Positions 34,138 to 45,014 are shown, counted from the first letter of the stretch. The stretch: DNA of 57,173 nucleotides from Methylococcaceae bacterium (GCA_029937975.1 JAPYOW010000009.1:1-57173); one strand, 5' to 3'. Program-made: numbers and translations. Notes: a model not told the origin generated them from the sequence alone.

Positions 34138-34178
34138 CGTGATAAGTGTTCTGAGTAGATAAATCTTAAGGTTTTAAC

Positions 34179-36959
34179 ATGGAAAATGTGGGGTTCACAC
34201 CGGGGCAGCGCTGGATCAGTAATACCGAGTCAGAGTTAGGATTAGGTTTGATTCTTGAAGCGCATAATAACCGGGTTTCAGTATTGTATTTAGCAACAGG
34301 CGATAAGCGGGTTTATGCTAAAGATAATGCGCCTTTGACGCGAGCAATTTTTTCTGTCGGGGATGTAATTGAATCCACAGAAGGGCTAAATATCAAAGTT
34401 CAGGAAATCATTGAGCTTGATGGCTTGATAACGTATGTCGGTCGTGAAGAAGGCGGGGAAGAATGCTATCTGGAGGAAATGGAATTAAGTCATCATATTC
34501 AATTTAATAAGCCACAGGATAGATTGTTTACTGGACAGATAGATCCATCTGCCTGGTTTGTATTACGTTATGAAACCTGGAATAGGCAGTTTAGACACCA
34601 AAAATCATTGGTGAAAGGCTTGCAAGGGGCGAGAGCTTCTTTGATTGCTCACCAATTGTATATAGCGCATGAAGCTGCAGGGCGATTTGAACCGCGGATT
34701 ATGTTGGCGGATGAAGTCGGTTTGGGAAAAACCATTGAGGCAGGTTTGATACTTCAGTATCGCCTGGTGAATGGTTTGAGTTCTCGGCAATTGATAATAG
34801 TCCCTGAAAGTTTATTGCATCAGTGGTTGGTGGAAATGTTAAGGCGGTTTAATTTACATTTCAGCCTATTTGATGAACAGCGATGTATTGCTATCAATGA
34901 ACCCAATCCTTTTGTTACTGAACAGTTAGTGCTGTGTTCCCAGGATTTCTTTTCCGCTTATCCTCAGCGCCAGCAACAAGCATTGCAGGCAGGTTGGGAT
35001 ATTGTGGTGGTGGATGAGGCGCATCATCTTGAATGGAATGAGCAGGCCCCCAGTTCTGATTATCTGTTTATTGAGCAGTTGGCCTTTACTACTCCAGGCC
35101 TGATACTGTTAACAGCAACCCCTGAGCAATTAGGCAAAGAAAGTCATTTTGCGCGCCTGAGATTATTAGATCCGGATCGATTTTATAAGTTTGAACAATA
35201 TCTGGCTGAAGAATCACTGTTTGAACCGGTAGCTGGTGCTGCGAGTCTTTTAATATCAGGGGGGGAGATAACTAATAAAGAACGGGCGGTGCTAAAAAAT
35301 CTGCTAAAACAAGATAATGTTTCAATGCTGCTTGATGCCGTGAATGATGCGGAGTTTGCTGCTCAGGTGCGGGGAGAGCTCGTTGAGTTATTATTGGATC
35401 ATCATGGCACGGGGCGTGTTTTGTTTAGAAACTCCCGGCAAACAGTGAAAGGATTTCCTGAGAGAAAAAGTATTGGATACCCGTTGCGAAGTGCTGATAC
35501 AGAGGTGCAAGAAGCGTCGCTGTATTTGTTTTGGTTGGTCGAAAAATTAGCGGAATTAGCCGATGCCGGGGAAAAAGCGATTTTAATTTGTCAGCGCGCA
35601 GAGACGGTGATTCAACTGGAGAAAACGCTAAAAAACCGTAAGGGTATCGCTACGGCAGTTTTTCATGAAGGAATGAGTATTGTTGAAAGGGATAGAGCGG
35701 CCGCTTATTTTTCAGATGAAGAGAGTACGGTTCCATTGTTGATCTGTTCGGAAATTGGCAGTGAAGGTAGAAACTTCCAGTTTGTTCATCATTTAATATT
35801 ATTTGATTTGCCAGATAATCCGGATTTATTACAGCAACGCATTGGCAGGCTGGATCGCATTGGGCAAAGGAATATTATTGAAATACATATACCTTATATA
35901 TTGAACACCGCGCAGCATTTTCTTTTTCGATGGTATGAGGAAGGCTTTAATGCATTTCAGCGCAATAGTTCTGCGGCCTCGGAAGTGGCGGTGGCGTTGA
36001 AAAATGAATTTGAACGTGTAATTGATAGCGAAGACCTGCAGGCAATAGATCGGTTTATTGATGAAACTCGGCAGTTGCATAAAAGGCGAGAGATTGACAT
36101 GCATAAAGGCCGGGATCAGTTGCTGGAGTTAAATTCTTGCCGGCAGCAGCAGGCACAAGAATTAATTGATCAAATAAAGCTGATTGAGAAGAATGATACG
36201 CTTTGGCACTATCTGGATTTATTGTTTGATAGTTATGGGGTAGAGATTGAAGCGCATTCCAAGGATTGTTACATCCTTAAGCTTGGAGAAAATTTAAGAG
36301 GGGATTATTTTCCTTTGTTGTCAGAAGAGGGTGTAACCGTGACAACGAATCGCGAGATTGCCTTGCAGAGGGAGGACTTTCAATTTATTACCCAAGAACA
36401 TCCTCTGGTGATGTCAGCGATGGATTTGGTGCAGTCAAGTGAGACAGGTAATGCGGCGATTTGTGTCATTAGTCATCCACAGTTGAGGGCCGGACAATTT
36501 CTACTTGAATTGATTTTCGTGGTGGAATGTAGTGCGCCAAATGCATTAAGAATTGGTAAATATTTGCCGCATACGCCGATAAGAATTTTGATGGATCAGA
36601 ATAAAAATAATGTATCCGCTCAGGTCGCGCACAGGGAGATGCGGGAAACTGAGGATAAGTTTGAAAAAGAAAAGATAATAAACTTTATAAATGGCCAGAG
36701 AGAGCATATCTCAAATATGATCAAGCTAGCTGAGGTTGATGCGAGTCAGAAAATGCAGGCGTTGATTGAAGAAAGTAATGGACAAATGAGGCGGGATTTA
36801 ATTGCTGAGATAAAGCGGCTGGAAAGACTTAAAAAAATTAATCCAAGTATTAGGGCGGAAGAGATAGTGCAACTGGAGCAGAAGCTGATTATTTCGTCGG
36901 AGAAAATAAAAAATGCTCAATTGAGACTGGATGCAGTGAGATTTGTAATAACAAGTTGA
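34179..36959 (+). CDS. rapA: RNA polymerase-associated helicase RapA
   Basis: 926 aa (E. coli RapA 968), a SWI2/SNF2 ATPase that binds core RNA polymerase and helps recycling. N-terminal Tudor-like domains: FTPGQRWISNTESELGLGL. Helicase lobe 1: Walker A ADEVGLGKTIEAGL, DEAH VVDEAHHLEW. Lobe 2: LICSEIGSEGRNFQF and LLQQRIGRLDRIGQ. A long coiled-coil-prone C-terminus follows (RLERLKKINPSIRAEEI). Slightly shorter than the E. coli protein but with no visible gap. Confidence 0.95.
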   Translation: MENVGFTPGQRWISNTESELGLGLILEAHNNRVSVLYLATGDKRVYAKDNAPLTRAIFSVGDVIESTEGLNIKVQEIIELDGLITYVGREEGGEECYLEEMELSHHIQFNKPQDRLFTGQIDPSAWFVLRYETWNRQFRHQKSLVKGLQGARASLIAHQLYIAHEAAGRFEPRIMLADEVGLGKTIEAGLILQYRLVNGLSSRQLIIVPESLLHQWLVEMLRRFNLHFSLFDEQRCIAINEPNPFVTEQLVLCSQDFFSAYPQRQQQALQAGWDIVVVDEAHHLEWNEQAPSSDYLFIEQLAFTTPGLILLTATPEQLGKESHFARLRLLDPDRFYKFEQYLAEESLFEPVAGAASLLISGGEITNKERAVLKNLLKQDNVSMLLDAVNDAEFAAQVRGELVELLLDHHGTGRVLFRNSRQTVKGFPERKSIGYPLRSADTEVQEASLYLFWLVEKLAELADAGEKAILICQRAETVIQLEKTLKNRKGIATAVFHEGMSIVERDRAAAYFSDEESTVPLLICSEIGSEGRNFQFVHHLILFDLPDNPDLLQQRIGRLDRIGQRNIIEIHIPYILNTAQHFLFRWYEEGFNAFQRNSSAASEVAVALKNEFERVIDSEDLQAIDRFIDETRQLHKRREIDMHKGRDQLLELNSCRQQQAQELIDQIKLIEKNDTLWHYLDLLFDSYGVEIEAHSKDCYILKLGENLRGDYFPLLSEEGVTVTTNREIALQREDFQFITQEHPLVMSAMDLVQSSETGNAAICVISHPQLRAGQFLLELIFVVECSAPNALRIGKYLPHTPIRILMDQNKNNVSAQVAHREMRETEDKFEKEKIINFINGQREHISNMIKLAEVDASQKMQALIEESNGQMRRDLIAEIKRLERLKKINPSIRAEEIVQLEQKLIISSEKIKNAQLRLDAVRFVITS

Positions 36960-37076
36960 TGTTATCTGTAGAGCGAAAAACTGGAGGCTGTTAAAGCGCG
37001 GGCTTAGATTGACCGCACCACTAACTAAACTCAGGGTAAAAGCAAGTTAGTTAAGGGTGCGGTACGAAGGCGATTC

Positions 37077-37508
37077 TTATAAGTTTTCTAGACCGGACAT
37101 TCCAACAACAGACCAGTTGTCAGTGACATTGATACCGCTAATATCGGTACCCTCTGAATATCTGATTTTACAGACATAGCGTTTTGAATAAACCGGGCCA
37201 TCCTCCGGTTGAATTTCCAAGTCAGCATTTAAGACATATTGGTGATCACCAAGACCGAAAGCATTGGCAAAGGAATCAGCAAATACGATCGTGGAATCAG
37301 GAAGTAATTCGTTGGCTATATAGTTGTTACATTGGTCAAAAGCACTCATGGTCATGAGGCTGGTCGATGAAAGATCATTTCGTTCATCGCCGGTATCCTT
37401 GAGAAAAAGATCTGAGGCAACGATATCATAAACGGTAGGCAAGACAATCTTTGCTTGGAAGGCAAAAAGAGCAACAGCAAAAACTACAAATAAAATTAAC
37501 TTTTTCAT
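37077..37508 (-). CDS. Exported hypothetical protein
   Basis: 143 aa from ATG 37508 (MKKLILFVVFAVALFAF). One hydrophobic N-terminal segment acts as a signal or anchor. A soluble domain follows with two cysteines (FDQCNNYIANEL and RYVCKIRYSE) and beta-prone segments (QYVLNADLEIQPEDG, NWSVVGMSGLENL). No family recognised. Sits between rapA (convergent) and the pmo leader (divergent). Confidence 0.7.
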   Translation of the reverse strand: MKKLILFVVFAVALFAFQAKIVLPTVYDIVASDLFLKDTGDERNDLSSTSLMTMSAFDQCNNYIANELLPDSTIVFADSFANAFGLGDHQYVLNADLEIQPEDGPVYSKRYVCKIRYSEGTDISGINVTDNWSVVGMSGLENL

Positions 37509-37565
37509 ATGTTCGGTGATGGATTGAAAATAAATGTATCGCCATTCTAACAAAAATACAGGCAT

Positions 37566-37895
37566 TAAAGAAGCAATAGCTGATTGGGGTATGAGGGAAG
37601 GTGTTTTGTATTAAGTTATTGATTCTGTGGGTGTGTTTTGGTCCTGATTAAGCAGGCTTGTGGGCGGGGTGAATTGTAGTAAAGAAAATAATATGCCGGG
37701 TGGTAAAGCAAGGTTACTGGGTGTTATAAAAAAGGCGTTAATTGTCTTGACTTATTTTCTGGAGCGAGTAGACTCTCGGCAACCATTTAGGAAGATATGG
37801 TTCAGCCTATAGTTGTTTATGGGTTAAAGAAAAAGGGACTACATTTAGATTCCCAGTTTGTTTCTGGGGAAAAAACTTTTAATTAGGAGGTAGAA
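37566..37895 (+). promoter_or_regulatory. pmoC upstream leader and candidate promoter
   Basis: 330 bases. TTGACT at 37747-37752 and TAGACT at 37769-37774, 16 bases apart, are the best sigma-70-like pair; the -10 is weak. An AGGAGG ribosome binding site precedes pmoC. No copper operator could be recognised. Confidence 0.35.
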
Positions 37896-38648
37896 ATGGC
37901 TGCTACAACTGAATCAGTGAAAGCTGATGCCGCGGAAGCACCGCTATTAAACAAAAGAAACCTGATCCTAGGTATGCTTTTGTATTTCGTATTCTATTCT
38001 TGGGTACGCTGGTATGAAGGCGTATACGGATGGTCAGCTGGTCTTGATTCATTCGCACCTGAGTTTGAAACTTACTGGATGAACTTTTTATACATTGAGC
38101 TGGTTTTGGAAGTTGTTGTTGCTTCTGCTCTTTGGGGTTACATCTGGAAAACTCGTGATCGTAAAGTAATGTCAATTACTCCACGTGAAGAGTTAAGAAG
38201 ACATTTCCACCATTGGGTTTGGTTGGTAATGTACGGTTGGGCTATCTACTGGGGAGCTTCGTACTTCACAGAGCAAGATGGTACTTGGCATCAAACAATT
38301 ATTCGCGACACGGATTTCACTCCAAGTCACGTAATTGAGTTCTATTTGTCATACCCGATTTACATCATCACTGGTGTATCTGCATTCTTGTATGCTAAAA
38401 CTAGACTTCCTACTTACCAAGAAGGTTTACATCTACAATACATGGTAGCTGTAATTGGTCCTTTCATGATTCTTCCAAATGTTGGATTGAACGAATGGGG
38501 ACACACTTTCTGGTTTATGGAAGAGTTATTTGTTGCTCCATTACATTATGGTTTCGTATTCTTCGGTTGGGCTGCTTTAGGCGCAATGGGTGTTATGAAC
38601 ACAGAAGTAATTGCAATCGGTAAACTAATCAAAAAAGACTTGGTGTAA
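37896..38648 (+). CDS. pmoC: Particulate methane monooxygenase subunit C
   Basis: 250-aa polytopic membrane subunit of pMMO, the copper enzyme oxidising methane to methanol. Metal ligands can be located by alignment to the Methylococcus protein: Asp128, His132 (EQDGTWHQT) and His145 (DFTPSHVIEF) for the Cu_C site, and Asn199, His203 (GLNEWGHTFWF) and His217 (VAPLHYGF) for the second site. About six membrane helices. The ribosome binding site is AGGAGGTAGAA. First gene of pmoCAB, 125 bases before pmoA. Codon use is biased to AAC, TTC and GTA, typical of very high expression. Confidence 0.99.
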   Translation: MAATTESVKADAAEAPLLNKRNLILGMLLYFVFYSWVRWYEGVYGWSAGLDSFAPEFETYWMNFLYIELVLEVVVASALWGYIWKTRDRKVMSITPREELRRHFHHWVWLVMYGWAIYWGASYFTEQDGTWHQTIIRDTDFTPSHVIEFYLSYPIYIITGVSAFLYAKTRLPTYQEGLHLQYMVAVIGPFMILPNVGLNEWGHTFWFMEELFVAPLHYGFVFFGWAALGAMGVMNTEVIAIGKLIKKDLV

Positions 38649-38686
38649 TTTAATAATTACTAAGAGTTTTTAAATAAATACTATCT

Positions 38687-38725
38687 CCTAGGCTTGTTCT
38701 GCTTAACTGCGGAACAAACCTAAGG
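38687..38725 (+). repeat. Hairpin between pmoC and pmoA
   Basis: CCTAGGCTTGTTC and GAACAAACCTAAGG fold with one mismatch and one bulge around an 12-base loop. No T-run follows, so it is more likely an mRNA processing or stability element than a terminator. Confidence 0.55.
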
Positions 38726-38773
38726 AAGACAGTAAAATAAAAAATATAATTTTAATTTTTAGGAGGTAAGCTA

Positions 38774-39523
38774 ATGAGCGCATCTCAATCAGCTGTACGA
38801 TCTCGCGCTGAAGCCGTAGCGGTTTCACGCACATTCGACTGGATGATTCTTTTTGTATTGTTCACTGCCGTTTTAGGTGGTTATCACATTCACTTTATGT
38901 TAACTGGTGGAGACTGGGATTTCTGGTCTGACTGGAAAGATAGACGTTTGTGGGTAACTGTTGTGCCTATCGTTGCAATTACATTCCCTGCTGCTGTTCA
39001 AGCATGCTTGTGGTGGAGATACCGTTTGCCAATCGGTGCAACACTTTGTATTTTGGCTCTTTTGTTAGGTGAGTGGATCAACAGATACATGAACTTCTGG
39101 GGATGGACATATTTCCCAATCAACATCTGTTTCCCTTCTCAATTAATTCCTAGTGCTATTATTCTTGACGTTGTCTTGATGTTAAGTGGCTCTATGACTT
39201 TAACTGCCGTTGCTGGTGGTTTAGGTTGGGGACTAATTTTCTACCCAAGTAACTGGCCTGTAATCGCTCCTTTACATCAACCTGTTGAATACAACGGTAT
39301 GATGTTTACATTAGCTGATTTGTCTGGTTACCACTATGTACGTACAGGTACTCCTGAGTACATTAGAATGGTAGAGAAAGGTACACTTAGAACTTTCGGT
39401 AAGGATGTCGCGCCAGTATCTGCTTTCTTCTCTGGCTTCGTATCAGTAATTATCTACTTCTTGTGGCATTTCTTCGGTAAATGGTTCTCTGGAACTGGTT
39501 TTATCGCTGATGACGCTTCTTAA
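38774..39523 (+). CDS. pmoA: Particulate methane monooxygenase subunit A
   Basis: 249 aa, the standard length for type I methanotroph PmoA (ammonia monooxygenase homologues differ in sequence). Seven membrane helices. Diagnostic segments: GGDWDFWSDWKDRRLWVTV, the region used for PCR surveys of methanotrophs, and MNFWGWTYFPINICFPSQL. The ribosome binding site is AGGAGG eight bases before ATG. Its sequence character points to the Methylobacter/Methylomonas/Methyloprofundus side of the family. Confidence 0.99.
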   Translation: MSASQSAVRSRAEAVAVSRTFDWMILFVLFTAVLGGYHIHFMLTGGDWDFWSDWKDRRLWVTVVPIVAITFPAAVQACLWWRYRLPIGATLCILALLLGEWINRYMNFWGWTYFPINICFPSQLIPSAIILDVVLMLSGSMTLTAVAGGLGWGLIFYPSNWPVIAPLHQPVEYNGMMFTLADLSGYHYVRTGTPEYIRMVEKGTLRTFGKDVAPVSAFFSGFVSVIIYFLWHFFGKWFSGTGFIADDAS

Positions 39524-39557
39524 TAGAAGTTAGTTAAAAGAAAAGAAATATCGAAGG

Positions 39558-39583
39558 CTGGTGACTCTCTGTTGAGTTACCAG
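39558..39583 (+). repeat. Hairpin between pmoA and pmoB
   Basis: CTGGTGACTC and GAGTTACCAG pair over 10 positions (one G-T) around a 6-base loop, 41 bases before pmoB. No T-run follows; likely an mRNA stability element. Confidence 0.55.
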
Positions 39584-39623
39584 AAAACTTAACTCTAGTT
39601 TCTCTAGAAATAGAGGAGGATAT

Positions 39624-40868
39624 ATGAAAACAATAAAAGACAAGGTTGCAAGTTTGTCCTTTGTCGCATTGCTGATGGCACTTACAGCAGCGATGTTCTA
39701 CACTCCAACTGCTTCAGCTCATGGTGAGAAATCACAGGCTGCGTTCATGCGTATGCGTACCATTCACTGGTACGATTTGAACTGGTCAAAAGACGAAGTA
39801 GCTGTCAACGAAACAGTAACTATTTCTGGTAAATTCCACGTTTTCGGTGGTTGGCCAGAATCAGTTGATGAGCCAGATGTTTCTTTCTTAAACATCGGTA
39901 TTCCAGGCCCAGTATTTATTCGTGCTGGTTCTTGGATTGGCGGTCAATTAGTTCCACGTTCAGTAGCATTGTCTCTGGGCGAAACTTATGACTTCAAAGT
40001 TTTGTTGAAAGCACGTCGTCCAGGTGACTGGCACGTTCATACTATGATGAACGTACAAGGCGGGGGTCCAATCATTGGTCCAGGTAAATGGGTAACTATT
40101 ACTGGTTCAATGAGTCAATTTGTTAACCCAATCGTTACATTGACTGGTAAAACACTTGATTTGGAAACTTACAACATTAGTAACATCTACTTCTGGCATG
40201 CTATATGGTATGCGGTTGGTGTAGCATGGATGTGGTACTGGGCTAAAGGTCCTATCTTCATTCCACGTCAACTTGCAGTTGCAAGTGGTAAAGCAAGCAC
40301 ATTGATCTCTTCTGGCGACAAAAAAGTAGGTATCGTATTCTTGGTAGGTACTATCGTAGCTAACGCTTATTTAATGGGCGCAACTAACGATGAATATCCA
40401 GTAACGACACCACTTCAAGCTGGAACAATGCGTGGCATTATCCCTCTTGAAATGCCAGTACCAAGCGTAAACGTAGTTGTAGATGATGCAACATATCGTG
40501 TACCTGGTCGTGCAATGCAAATGTCATTGACTGTAACTAACAATGGTGATTCATCAGTTCGTTTAGGCGAATTCATGACAGCTTCAGTACGTTTCTTAGA
40601 GCCTAATGTTCTAGAAGACGAAACTGGCTATCCTGATGATTTGTTAGCTGAAGAAGGTTTAACTGTAAGCGACAATAGCCCATTGGCTCCAGGTGAGACA
40701 AGAAGCATTAGCGTTACAGCTTCTGACGCTGCATGGGAAGTATACCGTTTAGCTGACTTGATCTATGATCCAGACAGTCGTTTTGCTGGTTTGTTATTCT
40801 TCTTTGATGAAGCTGGCAACCGTCAAATGGTAATGGTAGATTCTGCCTTAATCCCATCTTTCATCTAA
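39624..40868 (+). CDS. pmoB: Particulate methane monooxygenase subunit B
   Basis: 414 aa. Signal peptide to residue 32, so mature PmoB begins with the ligand His33 (TASAHGEKS). The Cu_B histidines His137 and His139 lie in GDWHVHTMM, and the bis-His site residues His48 and His72 are in TIHWYDL and GKFHVFGG. Two periplasmic cupredoxin-like domains flank two membrane helices (NIYFWHAIWYAVGVAWMWYW and VGIVFLVGTIVANAYLMGA). The ribosome binding site is GAGGAGG. A strong terminator follows 42 bases after the stop. Confidence 0.99.
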   Translation: MKTIKDKVASLSFVALLMALTAAMFYTPTASAHGEKSQAAFMRMRTIHWYDLNWSKDEVAVNETVTISGKFHVFGGWPESVDEPDVSFLNIGIPGPVFIRAGSWIGGQLVPRSVALSLGETYDFKVLLKARRPGDWHVHTMMNVQGGGPIIGPGKWVTITGSMSQFVNPIVTLTGKTLDLETYNISNIYFWHAIWYAVGVAWMWYWAKGPIFIPRQLAVASGKASTLISSGDKKVGIVFLVGTIVANAYLMGATNDEYPVTTPLQAGTMRGIIPLEMPVPSVNVVVDDATYRVPGRAMQMSLTVTNNGDSSVRLGEFMTASVRFLEPNVLEDETGYPDDLLAEEGLTVSDNSPLAPGETRSISVTASDAAWEVYRLADLIYDPDSRFAGLLFFFDEAGNRQMVMVDSALIPSFI

Positions 40869-40910
40869 TGAAAAAATTCTAAAAATTCGTTTTTAGAATA
40901 GGGATAAGAG

Positions 40911-40948
40911 AACCCCTGCTACCTTTTAGGTAGCAGGGGTTTTTTTTT
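40911..40948 (+). terminator. Rho-independent terminator of pmoCAB
   Basis: AACCCCTGCTACCT-TTT-AGGTAGCAGGGGTT is a near-perfect stem of 14 bases followed by a run of eight T. It closes the pmo operon. Confidence 0.95.
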
Positions 40949-41008
40949 GCAAGAAAAATAAGATATGCATGAAACGACGGTTAAGCCAGCTGTAAATTAA
41001 GTAAGAAG

Positions 41009-41185
41009 TTGAAATTTATATGGAATGCAGTCAAAAAGTTAATATTGCAGGCGGCAATAAAACAGGCATTAAATGCACGAAATGCTGAAGGCTCAAAATC
41101 GAAGTGGTTATTGATAAATGCGTATCAAGGCCATGCTGATATAGCCAAAAATGAAATAACACGGGTAGACGATTTGTATGATTGA
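41009..41185 (+). CDS. Small ORF after the pmo terminator, doubtful
   Basis: A 58-codon frame opening at TTG 41009. The reading is protein-like and Lys/Ala-rich (QAAIKQALNARNAEG, SKWLLINAYQGHADIAKNE) and ends VDDLYD. There is no ATG and no ribosome binding site, and the frame is already closed by a stop at about 40984. It could be the tail of an eroded gene. Not recognised. Confidence 0.25.
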   Translation: MKFIWNAVKKLILQAAIKQALNARNAEGSKSKWLLINAYQGHADIAKNEITRVDDLYD

Positions 41186-41344
41186 GGTTTTGGATTGTTG
41201 TATCAGCCGCGCAGAAAGAAGAAGCAATCGCTTTATAAAATGAAGCAATAAATAAGTTTTATTTTTGTTGGGTTGTCAGGCCTAATCATTTGGGAGTCGG
41301 GATAGATGGCGGGGTGAGTTATATGGAATTGGTGTGTCAATTTC

Positions 41345-41632
41345 ATGGGAAGGTCAATCTCGAAACCTGAAATACAAGTCAAAGATGTCAATAACATTGA
41401 ATATACTGAGGAAGGGAAGAATAAAAAAAGACCAAGGAATAAGAGGTTAGAACGTTTCATGAAACTGGAAAGAGACGGAAAATATTTTTCTGTCGCAGCT
41501 GATGTAATAAGAGGCATTGCTAATGAAAAAGGAGCTGCCTCAGCAATAGTAGATGATATAAAAGATCTTGATCTTGATCTTGATCTAGAGCCAGAATTAG
41601 AATTAGTGTTAGATAAAAGCTCGGAACAATAA
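41345..41632 (+). CDS. Hypothetical protein with Asp-Leu repeat tail
   Basis: 95 aa. A Lys/Arg-rich middle (GKNKKRPRNKRLERFMKLE) is followed by an Ala-rich segment and an acidic tail KDLDLDLDLEPELELVLD, made by tandem GATCTT units at the DNA level (about 41563-41590). No ribosome binding site of note. It may be a real small gene or a drifting frame; function unknown. Confidence 0.4.
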   Translation: MGRSISKPEIQVKDVNNIEYTEEGKNKKRPRNKRLERFMKLERDGKYFSVAADVIRGIANEKGAASAIVDDIKDLDLDLDLEPELELVLDKSSEQ

Positions 41633-41747
41633 GTGTGAGAAGGGCTGGTCTTTATAAGTTATGGAGATTGACTTAGAAAACAACTTTTAGGAAAACATCA
41701 AACAAAATGATGTAAAAGTTAAGGCTTGAAATAAGTAGAGTAAAAGA

Positions 41748-42302
41748 TTAAAAGGGTTTATTCAGAGCTGTGTTGAGAATCGTTTGTAATTTGTTGGTCC
41801 CTAGCTTTTTGGTTAACGCAATATTGTTTTGAGGAATTTGTTCTGGATGTGGAAAGCTAGCAAGGGCTTTGCTGATGCTGGCTTCTCGGATTAGATGTAG
41901 CATAGGGTAGGGTGATCTATTAGTATAACTGGCTGCTTCGATCTCATCTTCATTATCAAAACGATACATGGGGTGAAAACTGGCAAGTTGATAAATACCA
42001 TCATAATTATGGATATTTAATAGATTCTCAGCGAGTATTAGAAAATCGAGGTAATCGTTGAAGTCCTGAAATAAATTGGGGTAGATAAGAAAAGTGGTCT
42101 CTATATCACGGGTGTTGTCTAAACGTTCACATTCGGAAAATACTGTATAAAGACATTCTTCAATAGAGCTGGAATCAACAACAGCATAGTATATGGTATC
42201 GTGTGTGAAGGGAGTGCGAGCAAAGGGACAAATAGTGTAGTTAATTATAAATGAGCTAATCCAATGTTTCGTTTGCTTAATAATGTGATCGGAAGACATC
42301 AT
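41748..42302 (-). CDS. DUF1415 family protein
   Basis: 184 aa, full length for the family. Signatures: INYTICPFARTPFTHDTI, TTFLIYPNLFQDFNDYL and the hallmark IYQLASFHPMYRF...SYTNRSPYPMLHLIREASISKA region. Function unknown in the family. It is the only well-supported gene between pmoB and adk and looks monocistronic. Confidence 0.92.
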   Translation of the reverse strand: MMSSDHIIKQTKHWISSFIINYTICPFARTPFTHDTIYYAVVDSSSIEECLYTVFSECERLDNTRDIETTFLIYPNLFQDFNDYLDFLILAENLLNIHNYDGIYQLASFHPMYRFDNEDEIEAASYTNRSPYPMLHLIREASISKALASFPHPEQIPQNNIALTKKLGTNKLQTILNTALNKPF

Positions 42303-43751
<1,449 letters not shown>

Positions 43752-43784
43752 ATATTGCAATTCAGAACTTTTATTGTAGTAATT

Positions 43785-43859
43785 GTTTTGCTTGATCAGA
43801 ATTTATCCTGTGCGACTCAGTAAGGTGTAAGCGGGATGAATCCTTAGAACAAGCAAAAC
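43785..43859 (+). promoter_or_regulatory. Long-arm hairpin leader before asd
   Basis: GTTTTGCTTG (43785-43794) and CAAGCAAAAC (43850-43859) pair perfectly over 10 bases. Inside, TTTATCC (43802-43808) pairs with GGATGAA (43834-43840), and TAAGG/CCTTA offers a competing pairing. The element ends about 60 bases before the asd start. It could be a cis-regulatory leader or a dispersed repeat; it does not match a lysine riboswitch as I know it. Confidence 0.5.
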
Positions 43860-43918
43860 GGTGATTTACAAGTGTGTGTTATAGATTAATTCAAATTTAA
43901 CAGTGTTGTAGAGGGTGT

Positions 43919-44944
43919 GTGAGCGTGAAAACATATGATGTGGCTGTTGTAGGAGCAACTGGTGCAGTAGGCGAGGCAATTTTTTCTATTTTGGAGGAAC
44001 GTGATTTTCCAGTAGGAAAGATATACGCTTTAGCAAGTAGTCGATCTGTCGGTAAAAGAATTTATTATAAAAATACTTCTGTGAAGGTCGAGGATCTGGA
44101 AACCTTTGATTTCTCGAAAGTTTCAATAGGGTTGTTTTCAGCCGGGGCATCGGTTTCTAAAGTATATGCACCCAAAGCTGTAGCAGCCGGGTGTATAGTG
44201 ATAGATAACACGTCTGAATTTCGTTATGACGATGAGATTCCGTTAGTCGTACCTGAAGTTAATCCAGACAGTATTGCAGAATACAAAACACGGGGAATAA
44301 TAGCTAATCCCAATTGTTCTACCATTCAGATGGTAGTTGCCTTGAAACCTATTTATGATGCAGTAGGGATTGAAAGGATCAATGTGTGTACCTATCAGGC
44401 TGTTTCGGGGACAGGGAAAGAAGGCATTGAAGAAGTCGTTTCTCAAACGGCAAAATTACTCAATGGTAAGCCCATTACCCCTAGTGTCTATCCTAAACAG
44501 ATCGCGTTTAATGTCTTGCCACAAATAGATGTTTTTATGGATAACGGCTATACCAAAGAAGAAATGAAAATGGTTTGGGAAACCCGAAAGATATTCTCTG
44601 ATCAAGCTATCATGGTCAATCCAACAGCTGTGCGTGTCCCTGTTTTTTATGGACATTCAGAAGCGGTACATATAGAAACGAAACAGAAAATTGAAATAGA
44701 AAAGGTTTATGAATTGCTGGCTAAGGCTCCAGGCATTACCATACTGGATGAGCGTGTAGATGGTGGATATCCAACTGCAGTGACAGAATCATCAGGCAAC
44801 GATGATGTTTTTGTTGGACGTATTAGAGAAGATATTTCTCACCCAAGAGGGATTGACTTATGGGTCGTCAGTGATAATGTGCGGAAAGGGGCTGCGTTAA
44901 ATAGCGTACAAATAGCAGAAGAGTTGGTAAATAAATACATCTAG
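43919..44944 (+). CDS. asd: Aspartate-semialdehyde dehydrogenase
   Basis: 341 aa from GTG 43919, with GAGGG before it. Reduces aspartyl phosphate for Lys, Met, Thr and diaminopimelate synthesis. NADP-binding VVGATGAVGEAIFSILEE; the catalytic Cys lies in IIANPNCSTIQMVVAL; substrate His in PVFYGHSEAVHIE. This is the shorter USG-1/Asd2-like form used by many gammaproteobacteria. fimV follows 70 bases downstream, the conserved asd-fimV neighbourhood. Confidence 0.95.
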   Translation: MSVKTYDVAVVGATGAVGEAIFSILEERDFPVGKIYALASSRSVGKRIYYKNTSVKVEDLETFDFSKVSIGLFSAGASVSKVYAPKAVAAGCIVIDNTSEFRYDDEIPLVVPEVNPDSIAEYKTRGIIANPNCSTIQMVVALKPIYDAVGIERINVCTYQAVSGTGKEGIEEVVSQTAKLLNGKPITPSVYPKQIAFNVLPQIDVFMDNGYTKEEMKMVWETRKIFSDQAIMVNPTAVRVPVFYGHSEAVHIETKQKIEIEKVYELLAKAPGITILDERVDGGYPTAVTESSGNDDVFVGRIREDISHPRGIDLWVVSDNVRKGAALNSVQIAEELVNKYI

Positions 44945-45014
44945 TCTAAGCTTGGTTACTACATATGGCTGCTCTAGGATAATCATTGTGCTAAAAACTG
45001 TAAAACAGAGTGTA

